Positions 35,199 to 45,814 of a DNA stretch of 57,736 bases are shown here, one piece after another. Positions within the stretch are counted from its first letter, which is position 1. Each line of letters starts with the position of its first letter. Position numbers and translations under genes: made by a program. The notes under the pieces are model-generated. The model was not told the origin of the DNA. It was given only the letters and a program-made list of their open reading frames with translations, and searched no databases. Source of the DNA: Pezizomycotina sp. ARF18 (taxonomy: Eukaryota; Ascomycota); contig AZLU01000250.1 of the NCBI GenBank assembly GCA_002224055.1, forward strand, positions 1-57,736, written 5' to 3'.

Positions 35199-36804
35199 AT
35201 GAGAACCGCCATTCTTATAATATTCAGCTGCACCTGGCGTGCCATGCCTTTTCGGTGTCGGAATCGAAAGATACGAAGTCACTAGACGTGACGAAAAGAA
35301 CCCCGTCATTTGGAAGGTTCATCAGTATAACCGCGCGGGCGCGCTCCCGGTGATTCCACACTTTAAATCCAAGCGCGGCCTGCATATCTCGCCGAATTCG
35401 CCGCACGGGAATGACGACGGCAACTTCGTAAGCGTTGTGGCGGGGGCCCTCTCGAGAAGCGCAGTCCGCACTTCGATGAAGCACAGCGGGACGGCATGAG
35501 TAGCTTTGAGGCGTCGCTCCGCGGGTGTGTGGCCACGCACCCGCCCCCAAAGAGTGCTGACAAGAGCCGTCATCCCCGAAGATCGGAGGAAGCGGATGCT
35601 CGCGATGGCATGGAGGAGAATATCCCGAACGAGGCCGATAAAGACCCCGAAATAGCGAAGCGCGATCCGCGCAACACCAACACCAAAGCTGATCGTAGCG
35701 GCTTCGCGCAATGTTTCGGCCACGTCCGTGGAGTCGTGAGCGGCTGGGAGGACGACTACTACTTCAAGCATGACGGCTTTAAACAGGACAAGAAGCCGAA
35801 GAAACAAACGTCGGACTCTGGAAAAAGATCGCATCATAAGAGGCGAGATATATTTGCCGAAAGCAAGACTACGAAGCGCAACCCGGCTCGATCGAATACG
35901 GACGGCCAACCAAGTGAATGGGCTAGGCTTTATTCTTACGTGCGCCAAACCGCGCCGCGCGTCTCTACCTGGAGAAATCACTTATTGGCGCCGGACAGCG
36001 GTCAAGATTCGAAAGATGATTCGGATAAAGACGGGAAGAGTGCTTCTGAGCACACGTCCCATCATAAGAGATCTGACGTGACTGAGGATATTGGTCTGGA
36101 GAAGCGCGAGCCGAGCTTTCCGGAAATATCGTGGGGAGGCCAACAGTGGAACGAACACGGGCCGGGTGGTATGCGCGGTATCATTGGCATTTATTGGCTG
36201 CCTGACACGGAGAGGAGCGGAAACTCAGATGGAGAAGGGTCTAACCAGCGAAAGTCTCGCGTTAAGCGATCGGGTGTTTCTCCCAAACTACGGAAGAGGA
36301 CACGTGCACCGCGTATCCCTGGCGGCTTCGAACCGCGCCTCAGAACGTGCGCATGGCTATGCCGTCTCAGCCTATGATTCACACACCAGACTCCGGGTCA
36401 TCAAAAGGCAACAAGAGCTCTCATAAGGATGACAAGAAGTCTAGGGACCACGACGGCCAAAAATCACACCACAAGGTTAAGAGAGCTTCTCTCAGCGGGA
36501 GAAGTACTTTGAAATCCCGGCCACAGCAATTTAGGATAGCTACCCACATTATGGATTGGCTCGGTCTGGGCGGGGAGCGTGACGGCGGGACCATTCTTAG
36601 GTAGGCCTTACAGCGGTCGCAAGATATAACTTTCCGTTTATCAGAAACTATGGCTTTGAAGCTGACATAAAGTTAAGCGGGTCGGGCGCAATTCCAGCCG
36701 AAAACATCAGTGGATCAATGGAACACTGGAAGCATGCGATAAGGAGGACTATTCCAAGAGATCGGGAAATTCTCAAATCCAGCGGAAAAGGAAGGCCGCA
36801 ATGA
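35199..36804 (+). CDS. Secreted Kex2-type repeat precursor (multi-peptide), frame-broken
   Basis: ATG 35199 opens MRTAILIIFSCT, and with one missing T continues LACHAFSVSESKDTK: a signal peptide. Lys-Arg pairs followed by X-Pro recur with codons at 35294, 35457, 35658, 35874 and 36102, giving units of roughly 55, 67, 72 and 76 residues that begin NP (or TP), SP, DP, NP and EP. Each unit has a variable, aromatic-rich core, a hydrophilic spacer ending in a basic site (SRHPRR, SHHKRR, SHHKR, KSRVKR, SHHKVKR) and a short, mostly acidic linker before the next KR. One frame is open from 35496 to 36377. Breaks lie near 35228, 35298, 35445, 36350 and 36605, all in or beside runs. The last part (to TGA 36802-36804) is a less regular unit with YNFPFIRNYGFEADIKLS. 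The likely path is secretion, kexin cleavage after KR, perhaps X-Pro trimming. The peptides are unknown. Confidence 0.65.
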
Positions 36805-37492
36805 AGCCACACCACTGGGCAGCCGGCGCCCGCCATCCTGTTATTGTCTTAGCTACTCTTGGCAAGCCCTCAGCCAGCTAATGACGATGGGGGTTTCTCT
36901 AAAATTGGTAGTGCATCCACTATAGCTAATACCTAAGGTAGTGATTAATAGCAAAGCCCTCCGTCTTGCCCCTTAGACAAGTTATGATGATGATTGACCG
37001 AGTAGGTAGCGACACCTTATAACCAGTTTACCCAGTTTGAAGTCTTCCCCGTTCATAATCAGCACTATTATCTAATGTGATTACTCACTTCGCATAGGAC
37101 CTCAGCTCCGACGTTTTTCTTATTGTGACAACGAAACCGCTAGCGTGACGTGCCATTGGTTCATTTTTGAAGATGACAATCCTTCATTCATGCTAGGTAA
37201 AAGATGAAATGCTCCGTAGTTACAATTTCATATCGTTACCTAGGTTGATTGAGATATCGGACCTCTCCTGTTATAGGCGCTTTATTCGCGCTTATCGCGC
37301 TAGATTTCGGTGTCGACTGGGAGGGTTTTGAATGTTTTAGAAGTGCATGGATAGGAGGTTATTTTTGGCGACAGTTATTTAATTATTTTTATCAAGTATT
37401 TTTTAGCCAACAAATTTCCTATACTTCTTTGTTTACTCTTTCCAACAAAATAACCAACACGCGATCTCCATTCAACATCATCACCATGGACC
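36805..37492. other. Intergenic; promoter side of BTB-A
   Basis: No supported gene. The last 60 bases before ATG 37493 are rich in CAACA and TTCAACATCATCACC-like leader sequence, common in fungal 5' UTRs. Confidence 0.4.
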
Positions 37493-39797
37493 ATGGCATC
37501 TGAAAGATCAGGGACGGAAGGGGTTCAGAAGGCCCTCGTCCGATCGATCGCAACGCTAACGATACTACCAAATCTCCTAGTTCTGGCGGCAAGGACGATA
37601 TGAAGAAGGATACCACCGGTAAAGATGAAATAAGGAAAAGCTTAGAGGGGAACATCCTTTGCATGAGGGTCAACAACCAGTCGACAAGAGCCCCAAAGGC
37701 AAATATGACTCCGAAAAGAAGGAAAAGCCCGACGATCACGGCGTCAACAAATCGGCTGCGTCTACCAGCGATGCACTGGAGCGAAACTGCCTGAATCAGA
37801 CGCCCCGGAGGAGGTTGAAGCGGCTAAGACACCAATCAAATATTTGGAAGTCTGCGAGAACGCGGACCTTGTCATCCAGCTTACAACGACCGACGGCCAC
37901 ATCATCCACATCAGGAAAAGTTCCAGATGCATTCGTGCATGCCCTGGACTTCAGAATGGACCTAAGGTCATTTTGCCATTCTAAGCTCATTCTATGTCGT
38001 TTTATGTCGTTTTATACCGTTAGCTGTTAAAAATTAATAAAATATTGATAAAATGCATCCACACCTGTTAAAATTAAGCGAAATAAAGCACTATACCTTA
38101 AAAAGTAATATAAACAACGTAAAATGAGACTCCGCAGCGCCGAAACACGCTAAAAAAAAACAAAATAAACTGTATACGTACGCGAATAACTTATAATTCG
38201 ATCGATTCCCACTTTTTTTTAATATTCAAACTTAACTTTTTATTTTTTTTAAGTACGATATTATAAGTACGCTTACTCACTAACTACTAACTACTAACTA
38301 CTAACTACTAACTACTAACTAATTATCATATAGGTAGGTAGGCAGGCAGGCAGGCAGGCAGGCAGGTATTATTATATAGTATTAGTTAGTTAGTTAGTTA
38401 GTTAAGTTAGTTAGTTCGCGTTATAATAAAATAGTAACAGTATATTTTTTAGCTCGTAACTAATAAAATAATAGGCGTCGTTGTCTATTATTTTATTAGT
38501 TGCGAGCTAAACTTATAAAAATTTAGAGTTATAAGGCTATATAGTTTAATTTTATATATTTTGCATTCTGAACGGGTTTTGTATTCTAAACGGTGTGCCC
38601 ATTCATGCCTGGATATAGCACGGTGGCGTTTTGGCAATTTTGCCATTTTGGGGCATATTGGGGCATATAATGGCAAAATGGGCTCGGTTATTTTTCCAGA
38701 TGCACTACCACGTCTGCAGGTTGATTCTTTCCTTAGCGTCGCCAGTCTTCGCGAAGATTGTCGATAAGGATTCGAGGCTGCCGAGCACGAAGAACAGGAA
38801 GCGATCGGATGATCTGTCTGTCGGTTCCTCGATTTATACGACGATAATCCGGAGGCGATGTTCGTTCTTTTTCTGGCTATCCATCTAAACACCGAGCTCG
38901 TCCCGCCCGGATTAGATTCCGGGAGTTGCTCTCCTTGACGAAGTTGGTAGACAAGTACGATTGCGTCAGGGCGCTCTAACCGTGGAAGGATATGTGGTTG
39001 GATCAGTGGTCGCGGGATGACCTGCCGCTTCAACAAGGGCATGAAGGCTGGCTTACTATTTGCGTGGTTTTCGGAGAAACAAGGAAATTTAAAGAGCTCA
39101 CGAAGGCTTTGATTACCGGACTCGCATCGCCGAGGGATAAGTCGAAGGACCGAAGCAAGTCTTACGTCCGTGCTGGCAGTACTATCCGCTTGAATATTGG
39201 AGATCTGCCAGACCTTGTTTGTAGTAAGTTCTCATGGCTGAATCACACGTTCAGGGGTACATATCCACTAACATGCTTCTTGAAAGCCGATATCCTTGAG
39301 CAACGCAAGGAAGGATTTTGAAGATCCAGGCTCACATTAACGAATATCTTAAGCAACTTCAAGACTCGGAGCAAGCTGCAAATCAAGCATTTAGCGAAAG
39401 CTCTCCCAGCGCACGCTATACTGCCTGATCGAAACCCAATATCTGCAACCAGACATGTAGCGCGATGCACTATGGAATGTTCATGCTGCGATGTATGAAC
39501 AAAGAGAAATTTATGTGGACGTGGCTATTACAAGATGCGCAAGAGTTAGCAAAAGCTACATGGTACATTGGTCTTCCAGGGATAGCCGAGTGGTATCGTC
39601 AAATAATGCAACAATCGGTACAGCATCACGACGTGGTGTTGCATACTTACCCCTGGCCCCCGTGCGGTTTGAAACCATACATCCTCGGAGTAATAGAGAA
39701 GCTCCAAAAGATGAGTGGCAATACCAAAGGTCTCGATCCCGAGAAGTACATGGGTTATAAGACCAAACATCCTGCGGCGTGTAGAAATTGTAAGTAG
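37493..39797 (+). CDS. BTB/POZ protein A, split by a 0.76-kb insertion
   Basis: The N-terminus is Lys-rich and disordered (KDDMKKDTTGKDE, KSPKGKYDSEKKEKPDDHG). The BTB fold starts at about 37850 (LEVCENADLVIQL, TTDGHIIHI) and is interrupted after 37931. It resumes at 38705 with HYHVCRLILSLASPVFAKIV, DSRLPSTKNRKRS, YDDNPEAMFVLFLAIH and VDKYDCVRAL. After it come EGWLTICVVFGETRKFKELT, a helical HINEYLKQLQDSEQ and a C-terminal part to 39797 (WYIGLPGIAEWYRQ). BTB domains dimerise and commonly recruit cullin-3; the C-terminal part is shared only with the other copies here. The start at 37493 is tentative (37486 is an alternative). Besides the insertion there are several one-base breaks. Confidence 0.68.
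38278..38420. repeat. ACTAACT array, GGCA microsatellite and TTAG array
   Basis: Six or seven copies of ACTAACT (from 38278), then GGTA/GGCA repeats (about 38331-38366), then TTAG repeats (about 38382-38416). The first and last arrays are roughly complementary, so the segment could fold back on itself with the GGCA tract in the loop. Confidence 0.8.
38448..38511. repeat. 27-bp inverted repeat (hairpin)
   Basis: Arms 38448-38474 and 38485-38511 are complementary at 26 of 27 bases and are separated by ten bases. The arm begins TTTAGCTCGTAACTAATAAA. It lies inside the insertion in BTB-A and may be the ends of a tiny nested element. Confidence 0.85.
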
Positions 39798-40832
39798 ACT
39801 TTACCTTCCAAGTCCAACTCTTACCGATATACTACTATAACACCAGGTCTTGAAGTATGATCTAACTCATCAAAGTATTCATCTTGCAATGCACACAGTG
39901 ATTTACCTCCACCCAAATCTACCGAAGCCGATAAGAATTAGACCGTGAGATTAATGGGGTCAAAGATTAACGATTAGATGTTGTATTTGGATCAAGTACA
40001 ACACCATATCCACGTAGGACAAAGACGTGCTATTGGACTAGGTTCTACAGGATGTATACCGCCTCTATGATCAGCATTCCTGCCAGTTTAGTTTGTCTCC
40101 ATTAAACGTAACAAAGTAGTACCTACCTACGACACTTAGGTACCTACCAATTGTCCTGTATTGTAGCAAGCCTCCTATAAACAATATTTCCTATGGGTCT
40201 TAATTGCCATTGCCCAAGAAAAAAAAATACATTTCTTGAAATTCCTTCAAGTGGACTGCAAGCTATACATACTTAAACCCCTAGTAGATCACAAGAAGCG
40301 CCCGTGTACCTGTTTGATATGGATTTTATTCACATAACTTCAGATAGGGAGGTGCATAAATCCTAGCTTATAGGAAATTGAGCTGGAGTAACCCAGTGAT
40401 GAAAAAAATTGCTTTATGTTATTAGACCAATATCATGAAAATCAACGACTTGGGAATCGTAGAAACTCGTAGACTTCGCTCGAAGGATTCCCCTCTGGTG
40501 GAGATCAGCTTGTGGCGCGTTCTAGACCTGGGTAGCAAACCGGACATTTAGCATTTCATAACCGGTTATTTCAAGATTAATTGGAACGGGCAGCTACTAC
40601 TGGAACAAAGAAGGCTGCCGCTCCGTATTTGGCAATATAGTTGTGTTGTCTGTTAGATATCGAACCCCTGATTAATCCTCGTCCAAGCTCTTCCGGCAAC
40701 GCGTGTCATATAGCTTTGCTGGATATCTCAGGAAGTGAACACACTCGTATATGTTTGGCTTAATCCTTGACGCGAGCTCTTCTAGTCGAACAGAAACGCC
40801 TTCATCTTCAAGAACATGCTGTGTTCGCGATC
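39798..40832. other. Intergenic between BTB-A and BTB-B, no gene seen
   Basis: All frames are short. Contains TACCTACC-type direct and inverted words near 40120-40150. Confidence 0.5.
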
Positions 40833-41382
40833 ATGGAAAGTCAAAACGCTGAAAGTAGTCGGTCGGGAAGACTTGGCGAAGAAACGACGGCACCAATGTT
40901 TCGGATGCCGCAGTATCATCAACAAATCGTTCGTGACCGCGCCGGAAGGCGTCTCCGACCTTTCTCTGCAGCTCATAACCGTGAACAAGAATATCGTGAA
41001 TTACCGCGTCAAGGAATCTGCCCTCACGCTCGACTCTCCTGTTTTCGCCAAGATGCTTGATCCTTTATCCCGCCTACCGAGTCTGAGGAAGCGGAAACGA
41101 GACGATGGTTCAACGACCGAATTCCTTGCCCTCCGCGATGACAATCCGGAGGCACTCCTGTTGCTGCTCAGGGTAGTCCGCCTACAGACCAATCTCATCC
41201 CGGCCAAAATTAACTTCAAGCCGCTTTTCAACCTCGCGACGCTTTGCGATAAATACGACTGTACGAAAGTCTTGTCACCATGGACTAAATCGTGGACGAA
41301 GCAATGGTCGCGCGCCGGGCATTTTGTACAAAGACGATATCCAGCAGAATATCCTCGGTGGGCAATGACAGAATTCCTCTAA
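40833..41382 (+). CDS. BTB/POZ protein B
   Basis: The best preserved BTB copy. ATG 40833 opens MESQNAESSRSGRLGEETTA; one frame change near 40900-40930 leads into the BTB domain, open to 41382: NIVNYRVKESALTLDSPVFAK, then DPLSRLPSLRKRKRDD, LRDDNPEALLLLLRVV, KPLFNLATLCDKYDCTKVLS and WTKQWSRAG. The basic RKRKR insert between SPVFAK and the DDNPEALL helix is a hallmark of this local family. Downstream frames to about 41580 (CLLEMLENLLE, YEFDTYYYGTPGF) may be the remainder of the C-terminal part. Plus strand, head-to-tail with A and C. Confidence 0.72.
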
Positions 41383-42103
41383 GGTACAGATCAAAGACTA
41401 ACGTCGTTCATTCGAGCTTTGTTGTAAGACGTTTTGAAAAGGAGGCGAAAAATTCTCTAAAAACTGCTATGCGCGTTATTTAACTTTCCGGTGCGGAGTT
41501 CCATGTTTACTGGAGATGCTTGAGAATCTACTTGAGTAGTATGAATTTGATACTTATTATTATGGGACTCCAGGTTTCGTTCTTTAAGCTTCGAGCTAAT
41601 CATTCACCTGATGATTTGATATCTGAACCTTACGAGATAAATTGCTGCTGAGCTGGAAGGAAGCAAATGAGACCACGAGACTACTTTGTTTCCTTGTAGC
41701 ATGTAGTTGATCTACCGTTTTCTGTTTGTTTTCACCAGTTCGACTCATTATCACAGCCTAAACCGCTTCAACTGCCGTGCTCCATATGTAGCTACCAAAG
41801 ATGAAACAGATAGCTAATCTACACAAAAAATAAAACTAAAAATAAAGTAAATTCTGAAATGAGGACTTGAAGAAGTGTTTGGTTCAAAAATAAACTTGAA
41901 CTATTTGGCCATGTAGCGATCGTCACGATGCGAATTCGCGGCTCCGTGCATGCGGAGACTTGTTACTGATGCTAGGCGGCGGCGCGCCAGCTGGTTTAAC
42001 ATAACCACGATAACGCGTAAATGAAACTGAGGTCATCGGTACATCTGTGCTCCGAATTTTAAAGGAAGCCTCTTGATATCGGAATATATTCCACTGCCCA
42101 GCC
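41383..42103. other. Possible 3' part of BTB-B, then intergenic
   Basis: 41383-41580 may encode the damaged C-terminus of BTB-B. From 41600 to 42103 no gene is seen; 41825-41900 is A-rich. Confidence 0.4.
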
Positions 42104-43419
42104 ATGAGTGTCGAATTTGGTAATTCCAGGGATGGTCTCCCGGGAGAGTCCCACGACGTTATAGATTCAGTTATCTCTCCCATAAGGCCCTCATCGTCGC
42201 TCCTCCGATCATGCGGACTTGATAATCCATTTCACAACGACCGAAGGAGATATCATTTATTTCCATGTCAACAAATATGTCGTCGCACTTTCGTCGCCGG
42301 TATTTGCAAAATTGGTAGACCCCGACTCTTGCTTGACTAGCCTGCGGCGAACGGAGGCTCAAGCCGGACGAAGGGGTGCCAAAGCGCTGTTCCTGGACGT
42401 CTACAACGACGACGCAGAAGCGCTATTGGTCCTCCTCAGAATTCTCCACTTTCAAACGGATTCGGTTCCGGCTCGTGTCGAGTTCCAGCAACTATTCCAA
42501 CTCGCCGTTGTTTGTGATAAGTCTGACTGCGCGAAGTCCATCTCGCCATTGGTCAAGCTGTGGGTTAACAAACTGCCGGACACGGTTACTCAGGTACAAT
42601 GGTTATACACATCCGTGATTTTTTTTTTTGAGTCACTGTGGGAAACAACTTCGAGGAAATTACAGAGTCCTTAGTCCTAGGCCTCAACCAGGTGCGGCAA
42701 AACAGGATGGAATTGATGGGTCGGGGGCTACTAGCAAAGAGCGAAGTCCCCGAGGAATATTGGGTGAGTGCAGCCTCAAACGGGTCTAGTAGTTTGCAAT
42801 TACGTATCAGTATACCAGATTGTCCATCGTTGTTTACGATTCTCACGACGTTAAAAATCTCATAGACGATATTATGGAACTCAGGAGCAGAATCTGAGAG
42901 AACCTCCGATTATGCGGCCGCGAGCTCTATACTAAGATATCGAAAGAGCTTGACTTGGCGCCAGGTCCGACAGCAGAGGGGTTCAGGATAGATGTACCGT
43001 GATATGCACCGGCGCTTCATAATCAGTTTTAATCCGCTATATCAGCAGCAAAAGTCTTTGGGTTACTTCAAATCGGACACTGTCGACGTGCGAATCTTCA
43101 ACCTCGTGTGGTCCCTAAAGAAGCTACACGGCGTTATACGGGAGGCTTCAGACAAGCCGAGGAAACTTTGCAAAAAAATTGCCAGAGGCGTCTTTGGGTT
43201 TTCAGTAGAACCTTTTGTGCGCAAATGACATGGGTGGGGCAGTTTGCGGAAAAAATCGATAAAATAGTTGAGGAGGTGCGCGGATTGCTGCATGAGGACT
43301 ACATACGATCACCCGACTCCGAGCCGGCGACATGGAAAGAATGTATGTATTCGTTTCCGCATTTTTTCATTGTTAGCGATGGCTCTGTAGCTGACCATCC
43401 ACCATTCAAGCTGCTTTGA
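42104..43419 (+). CDS. BTB/POZ protein C, frame-broken
   Basis: ATG 42104 opens MSVEFGNSRDGLPGESHDVI. After a break near 42210 the BTB domain runs IIHFTTTEGDIIYFHVNKYV, ALSSPVFAKLVDPDSCLTSL, VYNDDAEALLVLLRILHF and LFQLAVVCDKSDCAKSI. The basic insert here is weaker (RRTEAQAG). A splice or break near 42595-42640 leads to NNFEEITESLVLGLNQ, matching ETRKFKELTKALITGL of copy A. The C-terminal part up to 43419 includes a long helix-prone stretch (ENLRLCGRELYTKISKEL) and EEVRGLLHEDYIRSPDSE. Confidence 0.62.
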
Positions 43420-44215
43420 CTATAACCGAACCGAGCAGGAGGCGCAGGTAAACAGGAAGAGTAATTATACACTGATAATGGCGCGGACTACAATGAGTAA
43501 GGTTTGGTAGATCTAACTAAATGCAGATTATACTCGATGTTATAATAAATCCATATCAGAGGCATTATTGCTTATACAACGAGGAAGGAAACTTCGACTT
43601 GAGAAAAGTGCAAATGACTGAAGCAATAACCCAAACGGTTGCCTACAAATCCGCTCAACCGTTGCGCCAGGGCTTCGAATGTAATCATGGGGGTCCAGTC
43701 CAGCAATTCTCTCGAATATAGTCTTAATATCGTTTCATGTATTACTGACCGCTTTTTGAAACTCATATCATCAGCGTACACCGCAGCGTGGAAAGACTAA
43801 GTTTATCTATATTTATTGAACAGAATTTTTCTGGCTCAGAATATTTGTATCGTGGATGAAGAACTGTGACTCGAGTAAGCTTTCTCAACAGATCTAACTG
43901 CATCACTGTAACCGAAACTCAGTAAGTCACCAATAAAACCGATTTTTATTATAATAGTTTTGTTGCAAAATTATATTATTATCAAGGTGTGAGAATCCCA
44001 TTGCTAGGGTTTCGTCTTCTAGCATCTTACTAAAAAATATACATTAGATATAATGGTTACTAAATGACAATAGATCAACTAACGGGAATTTACAAAAAAT
44101 TTCGGGTATGAATATGAACAATAAATTATATATTACGGATCAGCGTAAACGAAGCTGGGCAATAACAAAGCAGTTTAATTATGACTGTAATACGTGCTCT
44201 CGGTATCTCTCCCTT
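43420..44215. other. Intergenic, no gene seen
   Basis: A+T-rich. A 66-codon plus frame at 43521 has no support. Confidence 0.45.
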
Positions 44216-44766
44216 TTAAGATTGTCGCCCGGGCCTAATGAACCGCTGGCCCTCCTGTAAAGACCGACCGGGGGGTTGATTAGTGGTCTCCAGGCCAGCG
44301 CTTGCCTCGCCCACTTTTCTCAGGAACGGGAAGCAACAGAGTAGCTTTGCTACCCCCTTCAGCGGCGGAGCAGGATGCTCAATCACACCGCCGGGGCTCT
44401 TCACGGTTTGTCCAGGCTGGGTCACTGGCAAATTGAAAGCGGCAACCTCGTCTGGCGTATAGCGCCGAGCGCCGGGAACGACAGTTATCGTATGCGATCC
44501 TCTTTCCATCGAGGACTGTACCGGAGTGCCCGTGAAGTAATCATTTGCCGAGTGGAATGAGGCGACTGATTGTGAACGTTGGAGTGTTGCAGAGGAGGGT
44601 TGAAAGAGTCGACTGATGGTGAACGCTGGAGAGTCGTAGGAGGGTCTTGAAACGTGTTCGACTGGATAGAGGACTGGGATTGGAGGGGTGTTCCCACAGG
44701 AATAGGTACTGCTGTACTGGTAGACATTATCGCGAAGAAGAGAACGAACGAAATGAGGGACCTCAT
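44216..44766 (-). CDS. Small secreted Pro/Ser-rich protein, one frame break
   Basis: ATG 44766 opens MRSLISFVLFFAIMSTSTAV, a clear signal peptide. Two degenerate 15-residue repeats follow (LQRSPSVDSFNPP and LQHSNVHNQSPHS; about 44 bases each in the DNA, near 44560-44650). At about 44536 a TT where TTT is needed shifts the frame; past it the product continues ERGSHTITVVPGARRYTP, DEVAAFNLPVTQPGQTV, HPAPPLKGVAKLLCCFPFL and ends at 44216. About 183 residues. No domain recognised. A TATA box lies 130 bases upstream. Confidence 0.6.
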
Positions 44767-44894
44767 GGTATATGTTCTGTATGAGTTGTTGGAGTTGCTT
44801 TAGTAGATTTGCTGTAGTATGGAGTTTGTTGGGCTTAATGACAGAATGATGGAAACACAGCCAGTAAGATTTCCCACAAGCGGAATCGATTGGA

Positions 44895-44902
44895 TATTTA
44901 TA
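44895..44902 (-). promoter_or_regulatory. TATA box of the secreted-protein gene at 44766
   Basis: TATAAATA on the minus strand, about 130 bases upstream of the start codon. Confidence 0.55.
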
Positions 44903-45029
44903 CTAGCCCTGGCTTTTCCGTGCGGAAAGCGTTACACGGGAGGTTTATATATTGATCGACGAGAAATGCCCGCGCTTTTCCATGGGCCGGCTTGACAGTC
45001 TGTAGATCCAGCTGTCACGGTGTAAATTA

Positions 45030-45814
45030 TCAGTCGGCTTCCAAAGTGGTTCAGAATTGGCGAGCGTTACCGCGTTATGTTTAGAATAGCCGTATTCGCC
45101 TGTCTCGACGCGATGTCTCTGAAACCGTGATATCTAATTTCTTCAACATGAACATATTGAAACACTCACAGTCGTATTTGCATCCAAACTATTATTATGG
45201 GTCATGAATGAAGTTTATAACAATGCGAGTATTCGGAAGATCTACTGCCGGAGAACAGAACGATTCGATTTAAAATGACATTACTGGGGCGACCGCTAAA
45301 TATTTGTACTTTTATTATTTATTATTTTCAAGGTCCCCCCTTATAAATTAATTGATTCGTATTTAAATTTTTTAATATTTATGATAATGTTTTATTAAGT
45401 AAATAAGGCTAAGATTTATACTACTATTATCTACTTAAAATAATATTAAAAATCGGATTAGCGTAACGGTTAAGATTTCCCCCTTATCTTCGTACAAGAA
45501 ATTGTTTGAAGCAAAATAATTATAACTGTAATTCGTATAAATTATATTATACTTTTATCGAAACTTTTGTCCGGTTTTGGACGCTACAGAGAGCGAATAG
45601 CTCTGTCTACATTTCCTTGGGGTGACAAGGTGTTGTGAAATCAAGAGTTCGTATTTAGCTTGAGTTTCTCTATCATTTTTAGATATCGTGCTTCTGCTAA
45701 AATGAACCAATAGTATTATTCCCATCGTATAGTATGTATCGTACTCGGAAGCTGTAAATTAAATGGAACTTGAACCTAGTATCAAGAACAAAGGTCCTGA
45801 TTCGCAAACCCGGG
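45030..45814. other. A+T-rich intergenic island
   Basis: 45290-45560 is strongly A+T-rich, like RIP-mutated repeats elsewhere in the window, but too short and featureless to name. 45451-45519 has tRNA-promoter-like words (see rejected items). Confidence 0.4.

Larger units (their letters stand above)
37921..38704. mobile_element. Putative non-autonomous insertion in BTB-A
   Basis: About 762 bases bounded by an 11-base direct repeat, TTCCAGATGCA (37921-37931 and 38694-38704), which look like target-site copies because BTB coding resumes right after the second one. Imperfect inverted ends share CATTTTGCCATT (left near 37971, right near 38665). The interior is A+T-rich and contains simple arrays and a 27-bp hairpin, with no coding capacity. 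The outer ends beyond the CATTTTGCCATT blocks do not match well, so the class is not settled. Confidence 0.55.

Noticed and set aside
35322-35981. 219-codon minus-strand frame
   Set aside because: Shadow of the repeat precursor on the plus strand, which has the signal peptide and the ordered KR sites.
38331-38366. GGCA/GGTA microsatellite considered as telomere-like DNA
   Set aside because: Not TTAGGG and enclosed in a small insertion within a gene.
43521-43721. 66-codon plus frame after BTB-C
   Set aside because: A+T-rich, no similarity to the BTB C-terminal parts.
45451-45519. Possible tRNA or SINE relic: TAGCGTAACGG (A-box-like) and GTTTGAAGC (B-box-like) 40 bases apart
   Set aside because: No cloverleaf could be folded and the B box is poor; too weak to list as a gene.
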